A DNA stretch of 64,000 nucleotides from assembly GCA_963769605.1 (NCBI GenBank), contig CAVYML010000002.1:186001-250000 (forward strand), given 5' to 3'. This document shows, piece after piece, positions 18,568 through 27,329 of this stretch (positions are counted from its first letter, which is position 1; each line of letters begins with the position of its first letter). Source of the DNA: Fen-1254 sp963769605 (GTDB lineage: Bacteria > Bacteroidota > Ignavibacteria > UBA10030). The notes under the pieces were generated by a model. That model searched no databases and was not told the origin of the DNA. It was given only the letters and a program-made list of their open reading frames with translations. Made by a program: the position numbers and the translations under genes.

Positions 18568-19344
18568 ATGATTAAGATTGCAATTGAAGCCGCGCTGGAA
18601 GCGGGTGCATATTTAAAGGATAATGTCGGAAAGATTCATCAGATCGAACAGAAGGAAGGGCAGGCCACGAATCTTGTCACCGAGATCGATAAGAATTCAG
18701 AAAAACTTATTATCAAAAAACTCAGCCGTCATTTTCCGGATCACGATTTTCTTGGAGAAGAATCGGGAAGCCGCGCAGTGAAATCCGAATACCGATGGAT
18801 CATCGATCCGCTCGATGGAACGGTAAATTATACGCATGCGCTTCCGATTTTCTGCGTATCGATCGGACTGGAATACAGGGGAGAAATTATCGCCGGTGTT
18901 GTTTACGATCCGAGTGCAAACGAACTCTTTACGGCCGAAAAAGGAAAGGGAGCCTTTTTGAACGGGTCAAGGATTACAGTTTCAAAAACCTCGGAGCTAA
19001 TTAAAAGCATGCTCGTGACGGGTTTTCCGTACAACATTGCCAACAATCTTTCTCTGTATCTGAATTCGTTCAAAGTATTTCTTTCGGAAGCGCAGGCTGT
19101 GCGCCGTCTCGGTTCTGCAGCCCTCGATCTTTCATACGTTGCATGCGGAAGGTTCGACGGATTCTGGGAGGGAGCGCTTCATGCGTGGGATATGGCGGCG
19201 GGAGTCCTTTTGGTAATCGAAGCGGGAGGCCGCTGGACCGATTATGCCGGTCATCAGGTGACGGTCTATAATCCGCAGCTCCTTGCAACGAATGGACTTA
19301 TCCATGCGCCCATGATGGATGTGTTGAAAAGGAACATCAAATAG
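18568..19344 (+). CDS. suhB: Inositol monophosphatase family protein (SuhB-like)
   Basis: The 258-residue protein has the full metal-dependent phosphatase signature: 'FLGEESG' (metal-binding Glu), 'WIIDPLDGTVNYTHALP' (DPLDGT motif) and the C-terminal 'WDMAAGVLLVIEAGG'. The enzyme hydrolyses inositol-1-phosphate or related sugar phosphates with Mg2+; in some bacteria SuhB also acts in rRNA antitermination. AGGAG sits seven bases before the ATG. It stands alone between a repeat-rich gap and convergent minus-strand genes. Family assignment is firm; the substrate is inferred. Confidence 0.92.
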   Translation: MIKIAIEAALEAGAYLKDNVGKIHQIEQKEGQATNLVTEIDKNSEKLIIKKLSRHFPDHDFLGEESGSRAVKSEYRWIIDPLDGTVNYTHALPIFCVSIGLEYRGEIIAGVVYDPSANELFTAEKGKGAFLNGSRITVSKTSELIKSMLVTGFPYNIANNLSLYLNSFKVFLSEAQAVRRLGSAALDLSYVACGRFDGFWEGALHAWDMAAGVLLVIEAGGRWTDYAGHQVTVYNPQLLATNGLIHAPMMDVLKRNIK

Positions 19345-19444
19345 TGCTGTGGAGAGGTAGAAGAGAAATTAAAGAAAAAGGAATCTCCAATCCGTTTTGA
19401 AAATGAAACACAGATTCCCGCGTCACCGGATATATCATTCACAT

Positions 19445-19984
19445 CTATGGAACGCTGATCTCTTTCGGTCTATTGAATTTTAAAATAATCTTGCGAATAA
19501 AGGATTTGATTTCCTTGATCGCAGCAAAGACTCCGCCGAAAATGATAACTGTCACTATATCGCCGGGAACCGTATAATCAAACTCGCCGCCTAGAACAAA
19601 GAAAAGCGCTATAAGCGCACCTACAGCAAAGAGCAGGAGCCACATAAAAATTTCCGCCGTAATTTTCTTTGTTTTGAATTCCTTCGGGAATGTCGAAAAG
19701 TCCTCCCATGAAAACGAGTAAGATCGAAGAAGTAAATTGAATGTGTCTGCCGATTCTTCCACAGCAGTCCCTGGAAGCCCGCGTGCGAAATCATCATCGT
19801 ATTTTTTTCGTTTGATGTCGTCGTAAAGAAGTTCGTAGGCGCGCCGTATCTGCATGAATTGCTGTTCGAAAAGGATTGGATCCTTCTGAACTTTTTGTAA
19901 TGTCAGGACGCGATTAAAATATGCCATCCGGATCGCTTCTTTACTGGCTGTAGTGTCAATTCCTAGTACTTTATAATAAGTCAT
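19445..19984 (-). CDS. J-domain-like membrane protein lacking the HPD motif
   Basis: Residues 1-70 of this 179-residue protein follow the J-domain pattern: 'YYKVLGIDTTASKEAIRMAY', then 'QIRRAYELLYDDIKRKKYDD'. The His-Pro-Asp tripeptide that stimulates DnaK is missing; the loop reads 'LQKVQKDPILFE'. Two hydrophobic helices follow ('IFMWLLLFAVGALIALFFVL' and 'GDIVTVIIFGGVFAAI'), so it is probably anchored in the inner membrane with the J-like domain in the cytosol. GAGG precedes the ATG. It cannot be a standard Hsp70 co-chaperone; a protein-binding scaffold role is more likely. It follows the pyrimidine phosphorylase gene at a 43-bp gap. Confidence 0.75.
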   Translation of the reverse strand: MTYYKVLGIDTTASKEAIRMAYFNRVLTLQKVQKDPILFEQQFMQIRRAYELLYDDIKRKKYDDDFARGLPGTAVEESADTFNLLLRSYSFSWEDFSTFPKEFKTKKITAEIFMWLLLFAVGALIALFFVLGGEFDYTVPGDIVTVIIFGGVFAAIKEIKSFIRKIILKFNRPKEISVP

Positions 19985-20027
19985 GATTGGATTTCCTCAC
20001 ACAATAAGGCGTTTCCAAAGTACACAT

Positions 20028-21410
20028 TTAATCGCTCTTTTTCCACTTTTTTACGCCATTTTTATCGATCATGTCGATAACGAGAAGCGGCTTTGGAGGT
20101 TTGATGGGAGATATAGTAAACGCGTCTGAAATGCGTTTTCGTGCCTGAGAAACGACCTTTTCGCGATCGGTATAAAGCAATGCTACCGGTTCTCCCGGTT
20201 CGACCTCATCGCCGACCTTCTTTTTGACTAAAATTCCGGCTTTCATATCGATTATATCGTCGATTTTTTCTCTCCCAGCTCCAAGTGAAACACTTGCCAT
20301 GCCCAATTCGTAGGAGTCGATGGCTTGTATGAATCCTTGCTCGCTTAACTTGATTTCGAGTAGATAATTCGATAGGGGATAACGTTCGAGATTTTCTATT
20401 GCCTCTATATCGCCGCCCTGTGCCCGGACAAGATCGATAAATTTATTATACGCAGAACCGTTTTCTATTGCTTTCCGGCATCTTTCGATTCCCTCTTCTA
20501 TGGAACGAGCCTTTTTTCCCAGATAAACCATGGCGCCCGAAAGCACATAGGTGACCTCCATCAGGTCGGCGCTTGGATCGTTGTTTCCAGCGGTGCTGGT
20601 TCCGGCTGTGCTGGTTCCGGCTGTGCCACGCAGGCATTCGACAGACTCCACGACTTCGAGCCAGTTACCGATCGCCGTTCCCAGCGGTTGATTCATTTCC
20701 GTAATAAATCCGATTGTTTCTATTCCGAACCCGTTGCCGATAGCGATCAAACTCCGCGCGAGCTCAATTGAGCGATTGTAAGTCTGCATAAACGCGCCAC
20801 GTCCGGTTTTGATGTCGAGAACAAGAGCGTCGATTCCCTCCGCGAGTTTTTTGCTCATAATACTTCCGGCAATGAGCGGAATGCACTCGACCGTCGCTGT
20901 GACGTCGCGGAGGGCGTACATTTTTTTATCGGCAGGAGCTATTTCATTTGTTTGACCTATCATGACACATCCGATTTCGCGAATGACCCTCTTGAACTCG
21001 AGGATCGAAAGATCGGTACGGAAACCGGGAATGGATTCTAATTTGTCGAGCGTGCCGCCTGTATGTCCAAGTCCGCGCCCTGAAATCATTGGCACGGGAA
21101 CGCCGCATGCAGCGACCAACGGTGCAAGGATAAGTGACACTTTATCCCCGACACCGCCGGTTGAATGTTTGTCTACCTTGACGCCTGGAATTGCCGAAAG
21201 GTCGATAACTTTGCCTGAATGAAGCATCAAGCGTGTGAACGTGAGCGTTTCTTCCGGGCTCATCCCGCTATAGAATACTGCCATCAGGAATGCGGACATT
21301 TGATAGTCGGGAAGTTTGTCATCTACGTATCGAGTGATAAGTTCGCGCATCTCCTCTTCACTCAAAGAGCTGCCATCCCGTTTCTTTCGAATCAATTCGG
21401 CAATATTCAT
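20028..21410 (-). CDS. Pyrimidine-nucleoside/thymidine phosphorylase
   Basis: The 460-residue protein belongs to the nucleoside phosphorylase II family: it cleaves thymidine/uridine with phosphate to base plus (deoxy)ribose-1-phosphate. The signature 'VDKHSTGGVGDKVSLILAP' (phosphate site) and 'GRGLGHTGGTLDKLESI' are both present, and the C-terminal domain matches. The ATG at 21410 was chosen because 'MNIAELIRKKRDG' is the usual family start. An unusual insert after 'ECLRG' consists of a repeated Ala-Gly-Thr-Ser-Thr unit (two perfect 15-bp repeats at 20,593-20,622). It lies just downstream of a NUDIX gene with 7 bp between them, in a nucleotide-metabolism run. Confidence 0.9.
   Translation of the reverse strand: MNIAELIRKKRDGSSLSEEEMRELITRYVDDKLPDYQMSAFLMAVFYSGMSPEETLTFTRLMLHSGKVIDLSAIPGVKVDKHSTGGVGDKVSLILAPLVAACGVPVPMISGRGLGHTGGTLDKLESIPGFRTDLSILEFKRVIREIGCVMIGQTNEIAPADKKMYALRDVTATVECIPLIAGSIMSKKLAEGIDALVLDIKTGRGAFMQTYNRSIELARSLIAIGNGFGIETIGFITEMNQPLGTAIGNWLEVVESVECLRGTAGTSTAGTSTAGNNDPSADLMEVTYVLSGAMVYLGKKARSIEEGIERCRKAIENGSAYNKFIDLVRAQGGDIEAIENLERYPLSNYLLEIKLSEQGFIQAIDSYELGMASVSLGAGREKIDDIIDMKAGILVKKKVGDEVEPGEPVALLYTDREKVVSQARKRISDAFTISPIKPPKPLLVIDMIDKNGVKKWKKSD
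20593..20622. repeat. Two perfect 15-bp tandem repeats inside the phosphorylase gene
   Basis: The unit 'gtgctggttccggct' occurs twice head to tail and a third copy begins. It encodes the extra AGTST units in a surface loop of the phosphorylase. Because 15 is a multiple of three, copy number could change without breaking the frame. Confidence 0.9.
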
Positions 21411-21417
21411 ACCGGCT

Positions 21418-21978
21418 TTACTTTTTATCGCATTGCTTTTTTTGGATTTTCTTTTCTGCGAGCAAGATGCCGCAAATCGTCTTGCTGTCGGAAATCTCAC
21501 CTCGTTCGATCATGGCGACAGCCGTGACAAGCGAATATGTCTCCAATGTAAGAGTCGCTTCGCCCTCTTCCAAAGCCTGTCCCTTCGGTGAATGCCGCAG
21601 CCCTGTGGCCAGATAGATGTGAAGCACCTCGGAGCAAAATCCGGGAGTGGTGCAAATGTCCGTCAGTTTTTCAATCGATGCGGCTTCGTATCCGGTTTCT
21701 TCGCGAAGTTCGCGGGAAGCACAATCGAGCGGATTTTCATTTGCTTCGAGTTTTCCCGCAGGAAGTTCGAGAATGTACTGTTTCAGCGGATGGCGGTATT
21801 GCCGGACGAGGAGGATGCTGCCGTCGTCCAGAATCGGAACCACGACGCAGCCTCCGTTATGCATGGCAATTTCACGTGTAGTAGTGCGGCCTGAAGGATA
21901 TTCGATTTCTTCTACAATCAGATCGAAAACCCGGCCGTGATAGCGGAGTTCAGATTTAAGAGTTTTTGGAATGGGCAT
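21418..21978 (-). CDS. NUDIX hydrolase, ADP-ribose pyrophosphatase-like
   Basis: The 186-residue protein has a Nudix box in 'GKLEANENPLDCASRELREE' followed by 'TGYEA', which gives the G-x5-E-x7-REUxEE pattern that binds Mg2+. The N-terminal strand region 'HGRVFDLIVEEIEYPSG' and 'VRQYRHPLKQYILELPAG' match ADP-sugar pyrophosphatases (NudF type). The start at 21978 gives the family N-terminus; it overlaps the end of the mscS frame by 23 bp, so both are probably on one transcript. It likely cleans ADP-ribose or ADP-sugars. Confidence 0.9.
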   Translation of the reverse strand: MPIPKTLKSELRYHGRVFDLIVEEIEYPSGRTTTREIAMHNGGCVVVPILDDGSILLVRQYRHPLKQYILELPAGKLEANENPLDCASRELREETGYEAASIEKLTDICTTPGFCSEVLHIYLATGLRHSPKGQALEEGEATLTLETYSLVTAVAMIERGEISDSKTICGILLAEKKIQKKQCDKK

Positions 21979-23066
21979 CGTTTTTATCCGGAGCAATTTG
22001 GACAATATGCTGTGAAAATCCTGGAAGAATTTTTTCCGACTGAAAAAGAACATAAATCCGTTCGCGAATATTGTTTTCCACCGAGCCTATGCACTTCCAG
22101 TTCGATACATGTGCGACAAGTTGGAGATGGCATGAAGACTCTTTCAACTCCAGCAGAATCGCTTCCGGTGCCGGGGTTTTTAAAATTTCCGTATTTTCTC
22201 CCGCTGCGGAAAGCATAATCGACTTTGCACGGCCGATGTCCGTTCCGTATGCGACCGGAATATCGATGAGAATTCTGATTTCCGCAGTTGGATAGGAAAA
22301 ATTGATGACACGCGACTTTGTGAGTTCTGCATTCGGAACCACAATGACATTGTTATCACTGTCGAGAATTTTTGTACTTCGCAGACCGATTCCGAACACG
22401 TCTCCCGTTTCTCCAGTCGGTAATTTGATACGATTGCCGATGCGGAACGGCTGGTCGAACATGATGACGAAACCGGCAATCATATTGGCCAGAGTTTCCT
22501 GAGCGGCAAGAGCGATGGCGACGGATCCTCCGCCGAGAAAAACAAGCATGCTGCTGACGTCCACACCGAAGTGCCCCAGCATCGTCACCGTGGCAATCAT
22601 GAGTAAGATCAGTGCGATGACACGGTCGAGAATCGGGAGTACAGGCAGAATTCAAAGTCGATGCGGTGTTTTGTGCATGCCGTACCATGGAATATTTCAG
22701 TACGGTATCGATAATACGGATCAAAAGACTGGTGATGAAAATGACAAAAGCAATATAAATGATGTTTTCTGAATAACGAATAATTTCTTGACTCATTTTA
22801 TCTGTAGAATGAATTCCTTTTGCCAGTTCTTCGGTCGAAAGGTATAAAGCGGCAATTATAGTCAGCCATTTGATGCGGGGGACAAAGATATCGAATAATT
22901 GATCGTCAAGCTGTGTGTTGGTTCTGGTGACGAGTTTGCGTCCGATTGTATTGAGAAAGTATCTCAGCAGAAAACCGATAATCACAACTGCAGCAATCAT
23001 GAACGAAGCGTTCATGAAATGCGAAGCAAATTCGGTTCCGAAATATTGATAGAGCCACTTGCCCAT
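21956..23066 (-). pseudogene. MscS-type mechanosensitive channel gene with a frameshift near 22,640-22,650
   Basis: Two overlapping minus-strand frames make up one channel of about 370 residues. The N-terminal part (from 23,066) has membrane helices ('NASFMIAAVVIIGFLLRY', 'IIYIAFVIFITSLLIRII') and stays in frame to about 'HAQNTASTLNSA'. The C-terminal part, one base out of register, reads 'LPILDRVIALILLMIATVTM', then the pore helix 'GGGSVAIALAAQETLANMIA' and the MscS beta domain ('GETGDVFGIGLRSTKI'). One extra base, or two missing, around 22,640-22,650 accounts for the break. It may be a real inactivating mutation or an assembly error. The gene starts three bases from the pyrE stop. Confidence 0.85.
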
Positions 23067-23069
23067 GAC

Positions 23070-23651
23070 TTACGAATTTCCTCTGCTGCCCGGTTTGACA
23101 GCGGTACTGCCTTCTTCACACATAGGGCATTCTTCCGGTTGATGCGTCACAGCATCCATTTGCAGGACCGAAAAACTTTTGGTTTCAAAGCGTGCTTTTC
23201 CGCTGCTGCGGTCTACAATACAACTGACACCGACGAGAGTGCCTTTTGCCTGGTTGACCAATGCCGCGACTTCGTTGGTTGAGCCGCCGGTTGTCACGAC
23301 ATCTTCAACGACGAGAACCCGTTCTCCCGGTTTGATTTCAAAGCCGCGGCGCAGTTCCATTTTTCCATCTTTCCGTTCGGCAAAAATCGTCCGTGCACCG
23401 AGCATCCTGCCGACTTCTGTTCCGACCACAATGCCGCCGATAGCCGGGGATATGACGACTTCGACATCGCTGTATTCAAAGTGACGGGCTATTTCACCTG
23501 CAAAGAGATGGAGATATTTTGGGAACTGAAGAACACGGGCACATTGGAAGTAATGAGCGCTGTGAAGTCCGGAAGTCAACTGAAAATGGCCGTCTAAGAG
23601 CGCCTTGGTCTCTCGAAAAATTTCCAAAACCTGTTCTTTCGGCAGTCTCAT
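23070..23651 (-). CDS. pyrE: Orotate phosphoribosyltransferase
   Basis: The 193-residue enzyme converts orotate plus PRPP to OMP in pyrimidine synthesis. The PRPP-binding loop 'VLVVEDVVTTGGST' is canonical, and 'SGLHSAHYFQCARVLQFP' matches the N-terminal family region. A C-terminal Cys pair ('CPMCEEG') is present in one branch of PyrE proteins. The ATG at 23,651 is preceded by AAGGAGATGT, an excellent ribosome site, so the 14 upstream codons in frame are not used. It heads a minus-strand run with mscS, the NUDIX gene and the pyrimidine phosphorylase. Confidence 0.93.
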   Translation of the reverse strand: MRLPKEQVLEIFRETKALLDGHFQLTSGLHSAHYFQCARVLQFPKYLHLFAGEIARHFEYSDVEVVISPAIGGIVVGTEVGRMLGARTIFAERKDGKMELRRGFEIKPGERVLVVEDVVTTGGSTNEVAALVNQAKGTLVGVSCIVDRSSGKARFETKSFSVLQMDAVTHQPEECPMCEEGSTAVKPGSRGNS

Positions 23652-23925
23652 ACATCTCCTTATCTTTAATAAAATGGGCAATTGATTATGCACAAAAAGA
23701 TACGAAGAAGACGTTTGATGCGCAATTTCATTCGTACGGTCAATGTTCCAGCTAAAAATGTGCTGAGGCGTTGCAGTGCTGCGGTTTGAGTCTCGCTCCT
23801 AAGCTCCAGCTTGGGAATGAGATTGAAATCCAATAAAAAAACAATTATTTCAAAATTCACTAAATATTTATTTTTGTTCTTAGTTTGTGGTTCTTGGTTC
23901 GTCGTTCTAAATTCATAATTATATA

Positions 23926-24527
23926 GGGTAAACCCCCGGCTCTGCCGGGGGACTCCCCCAGTTTGACTTTTGCGGAAAAAAGAAGAATCTCCTATATGTG
24001 TGAACAGCTCAAAGCACAAAGGAGATTCCGATGAATAGACAAGACAATTTACAACACACGAAGTATGAATGCAAATATCACGTAGTGTTCATCCCGAAGT
24101 ATCGACGGAAGATACTATTCAAGGAGATTCGCAGGTATCTCGGGGAAGTATTCCACGATTTAGCCCGACAAAAGGAGAGCCGGATCGAAGAAGGACATAT
24201 GCTGGAGGATCATGTTCACATGCTGGTAAGCATTCCTCCGAAGTATGCGGTAAGCTCAGTGATAGGCTATATCAAGGGAAAGAGCGCAATTCATATAGCG
24301 CGAGAATATCGAGGGAAGAAAAAGAACTATGGGGGAGAGCATTTCTGGGCTCGAGGGTTCTTTGTGTCGACAGTAGGCAAAGATGAAAAAGCGATACGAG
24401 AATATATACGAAAGCAGGAAGACGCGGACAGGCGTATGGATCAAATGACTATTTTTGAATAAAAACTTTTAACCGCTTTGAGCGGTTCACAATCTTTTCA
24501 AGCCTCCGGCTTTGCCGGAGGTCTTTG
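23926..24527 (+). mobile_element. IS200/IS605-type element (tnpA only) with end hairpins
   Basis: The transposase gene is flanked by imperfectly related GC-rich hairpins rather than inverted repeats, as expected for IS200: left 23,933-23,951 ('cccccggc' tct 'gccggggg'), right 24,503-24,521 ('cctccggc' ttt 'gccggagg'). Another stem, 24,471-24,487 ('aaccgct' ttg 'agcggtt'), lies directly after the gene and may end transcription. AT-rich 'aattcataatt' units occur just outside both ends. The outer boundaries given are approximate. Confidence 0.75.
24031..24462 (+). CDS. tnpA: IS200-family TnpA transposase (HUH/Y1)
   Basis: The 143-residue protein has the expected size for IS200 TnpA. The HUH metal site is His61-Val62-His63 in 'EDHVHMLVSI', and the catalytic tyrosine is Tyr125 in 'IREYIRKQE'. 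The N-terminus 'KYECKYHVVFIPKYRRKIL' is typical of the family, which moves single-stranded DNA by hairpin recognition. No TnpB is present, making this an IS200-type (not IS605) element. All catalytic residues are intact, so it may be active. Related enzymes (RAYTs) move REP palindromes, relevant to the palindromes elsewhere in the window. Confidence 0.93.
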   Translation: MNRQDNLQHTKYECKYHVVFIPKYRRKILFKEIRRYLGEVFHDLARQKESRIEEGHMLEDHVHMLVSIPPKYAVSSVIGYIKGKSAIHIAREYRGKKKNYGGEHFWARGFFVSTVGKDEKAIREYIRKQEDADRRMDQMTIFE

Positions 24528-24592
24528 ACTCATAATTCATAATTCATAATTCATAATTATCCATTTACTATTCACTATTTACCATTTACCGT

Positions 24593-25846
24593 TCATTGCT
24601 GCATATTCTTTATAATTGCATCACCGAACTCGGAACATTTAACTTCTTTCGCGCCTTCCATCAACCGTGCAAAATCGTAAGTCACGGTTTTGGATTGGAT
24701 GGCATTGTTCAGGCCTTTTAAGATCAGATCCGCCGCTTCCGTCCATCCCAAATAGCGAAACATCATTTCTCCGGAAAGAATGACAGACCCCGGATTGACC
24801 TTGTCCAGATTGGCATACTTAGGCGCTGTGCCGTGTGTTGCTTCGAAAATTGCATGGCCTGTGATATAATTGATATTACCTCCCGGTGCGATGCCGATGC
24901 CGCCTACTTGAGCCGCAAGGGCGTCGGAGAGATAGTCGCCGTTTAGATTCAAGGTTGCTATGACATCGAAATCTTCGGGGCGTGTGAGAACCTGCTGCAG
25001 TGTAATGTCAGCAATGGCATCTTTAATAACAATTCCGCATGGAAGTTTCTGCCATGGACCGTTGTCGATTTCTACTCCGCCGAATTCATCCTTCGCCAAT
25101 TGATATCCCCAATCACGGAATCCGCCTTCCGTGAATTTTTGAATATTGCCTTTGTGCACGATGGTCACGGATTTACGATTATTGTCGATAGCGTACTGGA
25201 TGGCCGACCGGATGAGCCGCTTCGAACCTTCTTCCGAAACCGGTTTGATGCCGATGCTTGAGCTTTCCGGGAAACGGATTTTCTTTACACCCATTTCCTT
25301 TTGAAGGAACTCGATGATCTTTTTTGTTTCCGGTGTTCCGGCTTTCCATTCAATTCCGGCATAAATATCTTCCGTGTTCTCGCGGAAGATGATCATGTTC
25401 ACTTTCTCCGGATGCTTGACAGGCGAAGGGACTCCGTTGAACCATTGCACGGGGCGCAGGCAGACATACAGATCCAAAGTCTGCCGGAGGGCTACATTGA
25501 GAGATCGAATGCCGCCGCCGATAGGAGTGGTCAGGGGACCTTTGATGCCGATCAGATATTCTTTGAATGCCTCGATGGTGTCGTCGTGAAGCCATGTATT
25601 GGGGCCGTAAATGACATTGGCCTTCTCGCCTGCAAACACTTCGAACCAGACGATTTCTTTTTTTCCGCCGTACGCTTTTTTCACTGCGGCATCGAAGACG
25701 CGCTGCGATGCACGCCAGATATCTGGTCCGGTTCCATCTCCCTCGATGAAAGGAAGTATGGGTCGATCCGGAACCTGCAGTTTTCCGCTGCTGAAAGTAA
25801 TTTTTTGGCCGTTCACCGGAGGGGTCAATTTTACATATTTCGACAT
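24593..25846 (-). CDS. icd: NADP-dependent isocitrate dehydrogenase
   Basis: The 417-residue enzyme oxidises isocitrate to 2-oxoglutarate in the TCA cycle. Visible motifs include 'PFIEGDGTGPDIW', 'RSLNVALRQTLDLYVCLRP' (substrate Arg residues), 'FRENTEDIYAGIEW', and 'NLNGDYLSDALAAQVGGIG' (metal-binding Asp region). The C-terminal 'ATHGTAPKYANLDKVNPG' has the NADP-type Lys-Tyr pair after 'HGTAP'. AAGGAG precedes the ATG. Only three bases separate it from the HIT gene upstream, so the two are co-transcribed. Confidence 0.96.
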   Translation of the reverse strand: MSKYVKLTPPVNGQKITFSSGKLQVPDRPILPFIEGDGTGPDIWRASQRVFDAAVKKAYGGKKEIVWFEVFAGEKANVIYGPNTWLHDDTIEAFKEYLIGIKGPLTTPIGGGIRSLNVALRQTLDLYVCLRPVQWFNGVPSPVKHPEKVNMIIFRENTEDIYAGIEWKAGTPETKKIIEFLQKEMGVKKIRFPESSSIGIKPVSEEGSKRLIRSAIQYAIDNNRKSVTIVHKGNIQKFTEGGFRDWGYQLAKDEFGGVEIDNGPWQKLPCGIVIKDAIADITLQQVLTRPEDFDVIATLNLNGDYLSDALAAQVGGIGIAPGGNINYITGHAIFEATHGTAPKYANLDKVNPGSVILSGEMMFRYLGWTEAADLILKGLNNAIQSKTVTYDFARLMEGAKEVKCSEFGDAIIKNMQQ

Positions 25847-25849
25847 CGA

Positions 25850-26281
25850 TTAAATCTCCTTAAGAGATAATTGGATGGTTTTTCTAATTGCATCTCCAAA
25901 AACTTTTACCTCTCCGTCCTGATAATGTTTGAGATTCAGAACAAATCGAATGTTATCGTCCCGGGAGCGTGGAGTGATGTGGAGGTGAAAATGAAAGACC
26001 GATTGACCGGCAATCGATCCGTTATTGGAGAAAAGATTATAGCCTTCAAGATTAAATTGAATCACAAGCGCGTTCGTAATGATTTTTGCCGCATGCAGAA
26101 CGGACATGTAAGATTCCTCCGGCAGGGCAAGAAAATCCCTGCAATGAATCTTCGGGATGATAAGCGTATGGCCGTAATTAATCGGGTTTATATCCAGAAC
26201 GGCCATGACCTGATCGTCTTCAAAAAGGATTTCGGCCGGAATCTGTTTTTCGATGATTTTACAAAAAATGCAGTCTTGCAT
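25850..26281 (-). CDS. HIT family nucleotide hydrolase/transferase
   Basis: The 143-residue protein has the HIT signature 'FHFHLHITPR' (His-x-His-x-His). The N-terminal 'CIFCKIIEKQIPAEILFEDD' is the common bacterial HIT start with the Cys pair. Members hydrolyse AMP- or GMP-linked phosphoramidates or dinucleoside polyphosphates. It is upstream of icd in a two-gene operon; no functional link to the TCA cycle is implied beyond shared transcription. Confidence 0.92.
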   Translation of the reverse strand: MQDCIFCKIIEKQIPAEILFEDDQVMAVLDINPINYGHTLIIPKIHCRDFLALPEESYMSVLHAAKIITNALVIQFNLEGYNLFSNNGSIAGQSVFHFHLHITPRSRDDNIRFVLNLKHYQDGEVKVFGDAIRKTIQLSLKEI

Positions 26282-26489
26282 GAAAATCGGATATCCTTTT
26301 CATAATTATTCTAATCTATCCAAATAACGATGGAAAGTCAAAAAACGTTCTGGTAAAAACATTATTGCATCCGGAAAAATAAATTATTACTCTTGCACTA
26401 TAAAAAACACCGGACCTGGCAGAGCCTGGCTTTTGGCCTGTTCGAGGCTAAAAAGGTTTGATGAACAACTTTTTGGGAAAGGGAAGACC

Positions 26490-27329
26490 ATGAAAAAGAG
26501 AATATTTATCGGCATCGGAATAACTTTGCTCGTACTCATCATCGGAGCAGTCATCGCATTTTATCCGGCTATCCGATTTATGACGCAGAAAGAAGTCATA
26601 CAGATCGATCCAAACTTAACGATAGCGCTGGGCGGAGGAGGCAACAGCGGAATTGTTATCGGCGACAGCGTCGTGGTCGTTATCGATACCAAAATGATGA
26701 GCAATTCTGAAGATCTCTATAAGCTTGCGAAGGGGGAGGCCGGTCAAAAGCCGATCATCGTCATCAACACGCATTATCATCCCGACCATGTCAACGGGAA
26801 TAAATATTATAAGGGAAGCAGGATCTATATCGGGAATTATGAAAAAGATTTTCTTCAGAAGTATATCGCCGCAGAAGATCAACCTACGGATTTTGTAAGG
26901 GACAGTCTGCTGTTCGATCTTGGCATTGAGAAAGTGCATCTTTATAATCTCGGTCAAGCGCATACTATGAACGATGTAGTGGTCTACCTGTCAAACCGTC
27001 ATATCCTGTTCACCGGGGATTTGGTTTTCAATCAAATCAACCCGGTACTGAAAAAAGAAAGTGGAGCAAACGTTTCTCAATGGATCAAAGTACTTGATCT
27101 CATTTTAAGCCGCTGGCCGGACAGCAAATTTATTCCCGGGCACGGACAAGCGGGTCATAAGGAAATCGTTGAATCCATGCGTCAATATTTTATAGATATG
27201 ACAACTGCCGCCGCAGATTCAAGCAAAGAAAATCTGTTCAAGGATAAATATAAAGGATGGACGAACCTCCCCTCAATGGCATCGCCCGAGAAGACGATTG
27301 AGTATATAAAAAGCTCTGAAGTGAAATAG
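26490..27329 (+). CDS. Membrane-anchored metallo-beta-lactamase-fold hydrolase
   Basis: A single N-terminal anchor or uncleaved signal ('IFIGIGITLLVLIIGAVIAF') precedes an MBL domain in this 279-residue protein. Metal ligands are seen in 'THYHPDHVNGN' (HxHxDH), 'LGQAHTMNDV', the Asp of 'ILFTGDLVF' and the His of 'IPGHGQAG', so the two-zinc site is complete. The layout resembles secreted MBL proteins near the class B beta-lactamase/quinoprotein-relay SoxH branch; substrate unknown. The ATG at 26,490 follows a GGGAAAGGGAAG purine run; 19 in-frame codons upstream are unlikely to be used. It stands alone. Confidence 0.88.
   Translation: MKKRIFIGIGITLLVLIIGAVIAFYPAIRFMTQKEVIQIDPNLTIALGGGGNSGIVIGDSVVVVIDTKMMSNSEDLYKLAKGEAGQKPIIVINTHYHPDHVNGNKYYKGSRIYIGNYEKDFLQKYIAAEDQPTDFVRDSLLFDLGIEKVHLYNLGQAHTMNDVVVYLSNRHILFTGDLVFNQINPVLKKESGANVSQWIKVLDLILSRWPDSKFIPGHGQAGHKEIVESMRQYFIDMTTAAADSSKENLFKDKYKGWTNLPSMASPEKTIEYIKSSEVK

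Noticed and set aside
18306..18575. 89-codon frame before suhB
   Set aside because: TTG start, spans the nested inverted repeat and overlaps the suhB start; no protein-like conservation visible.
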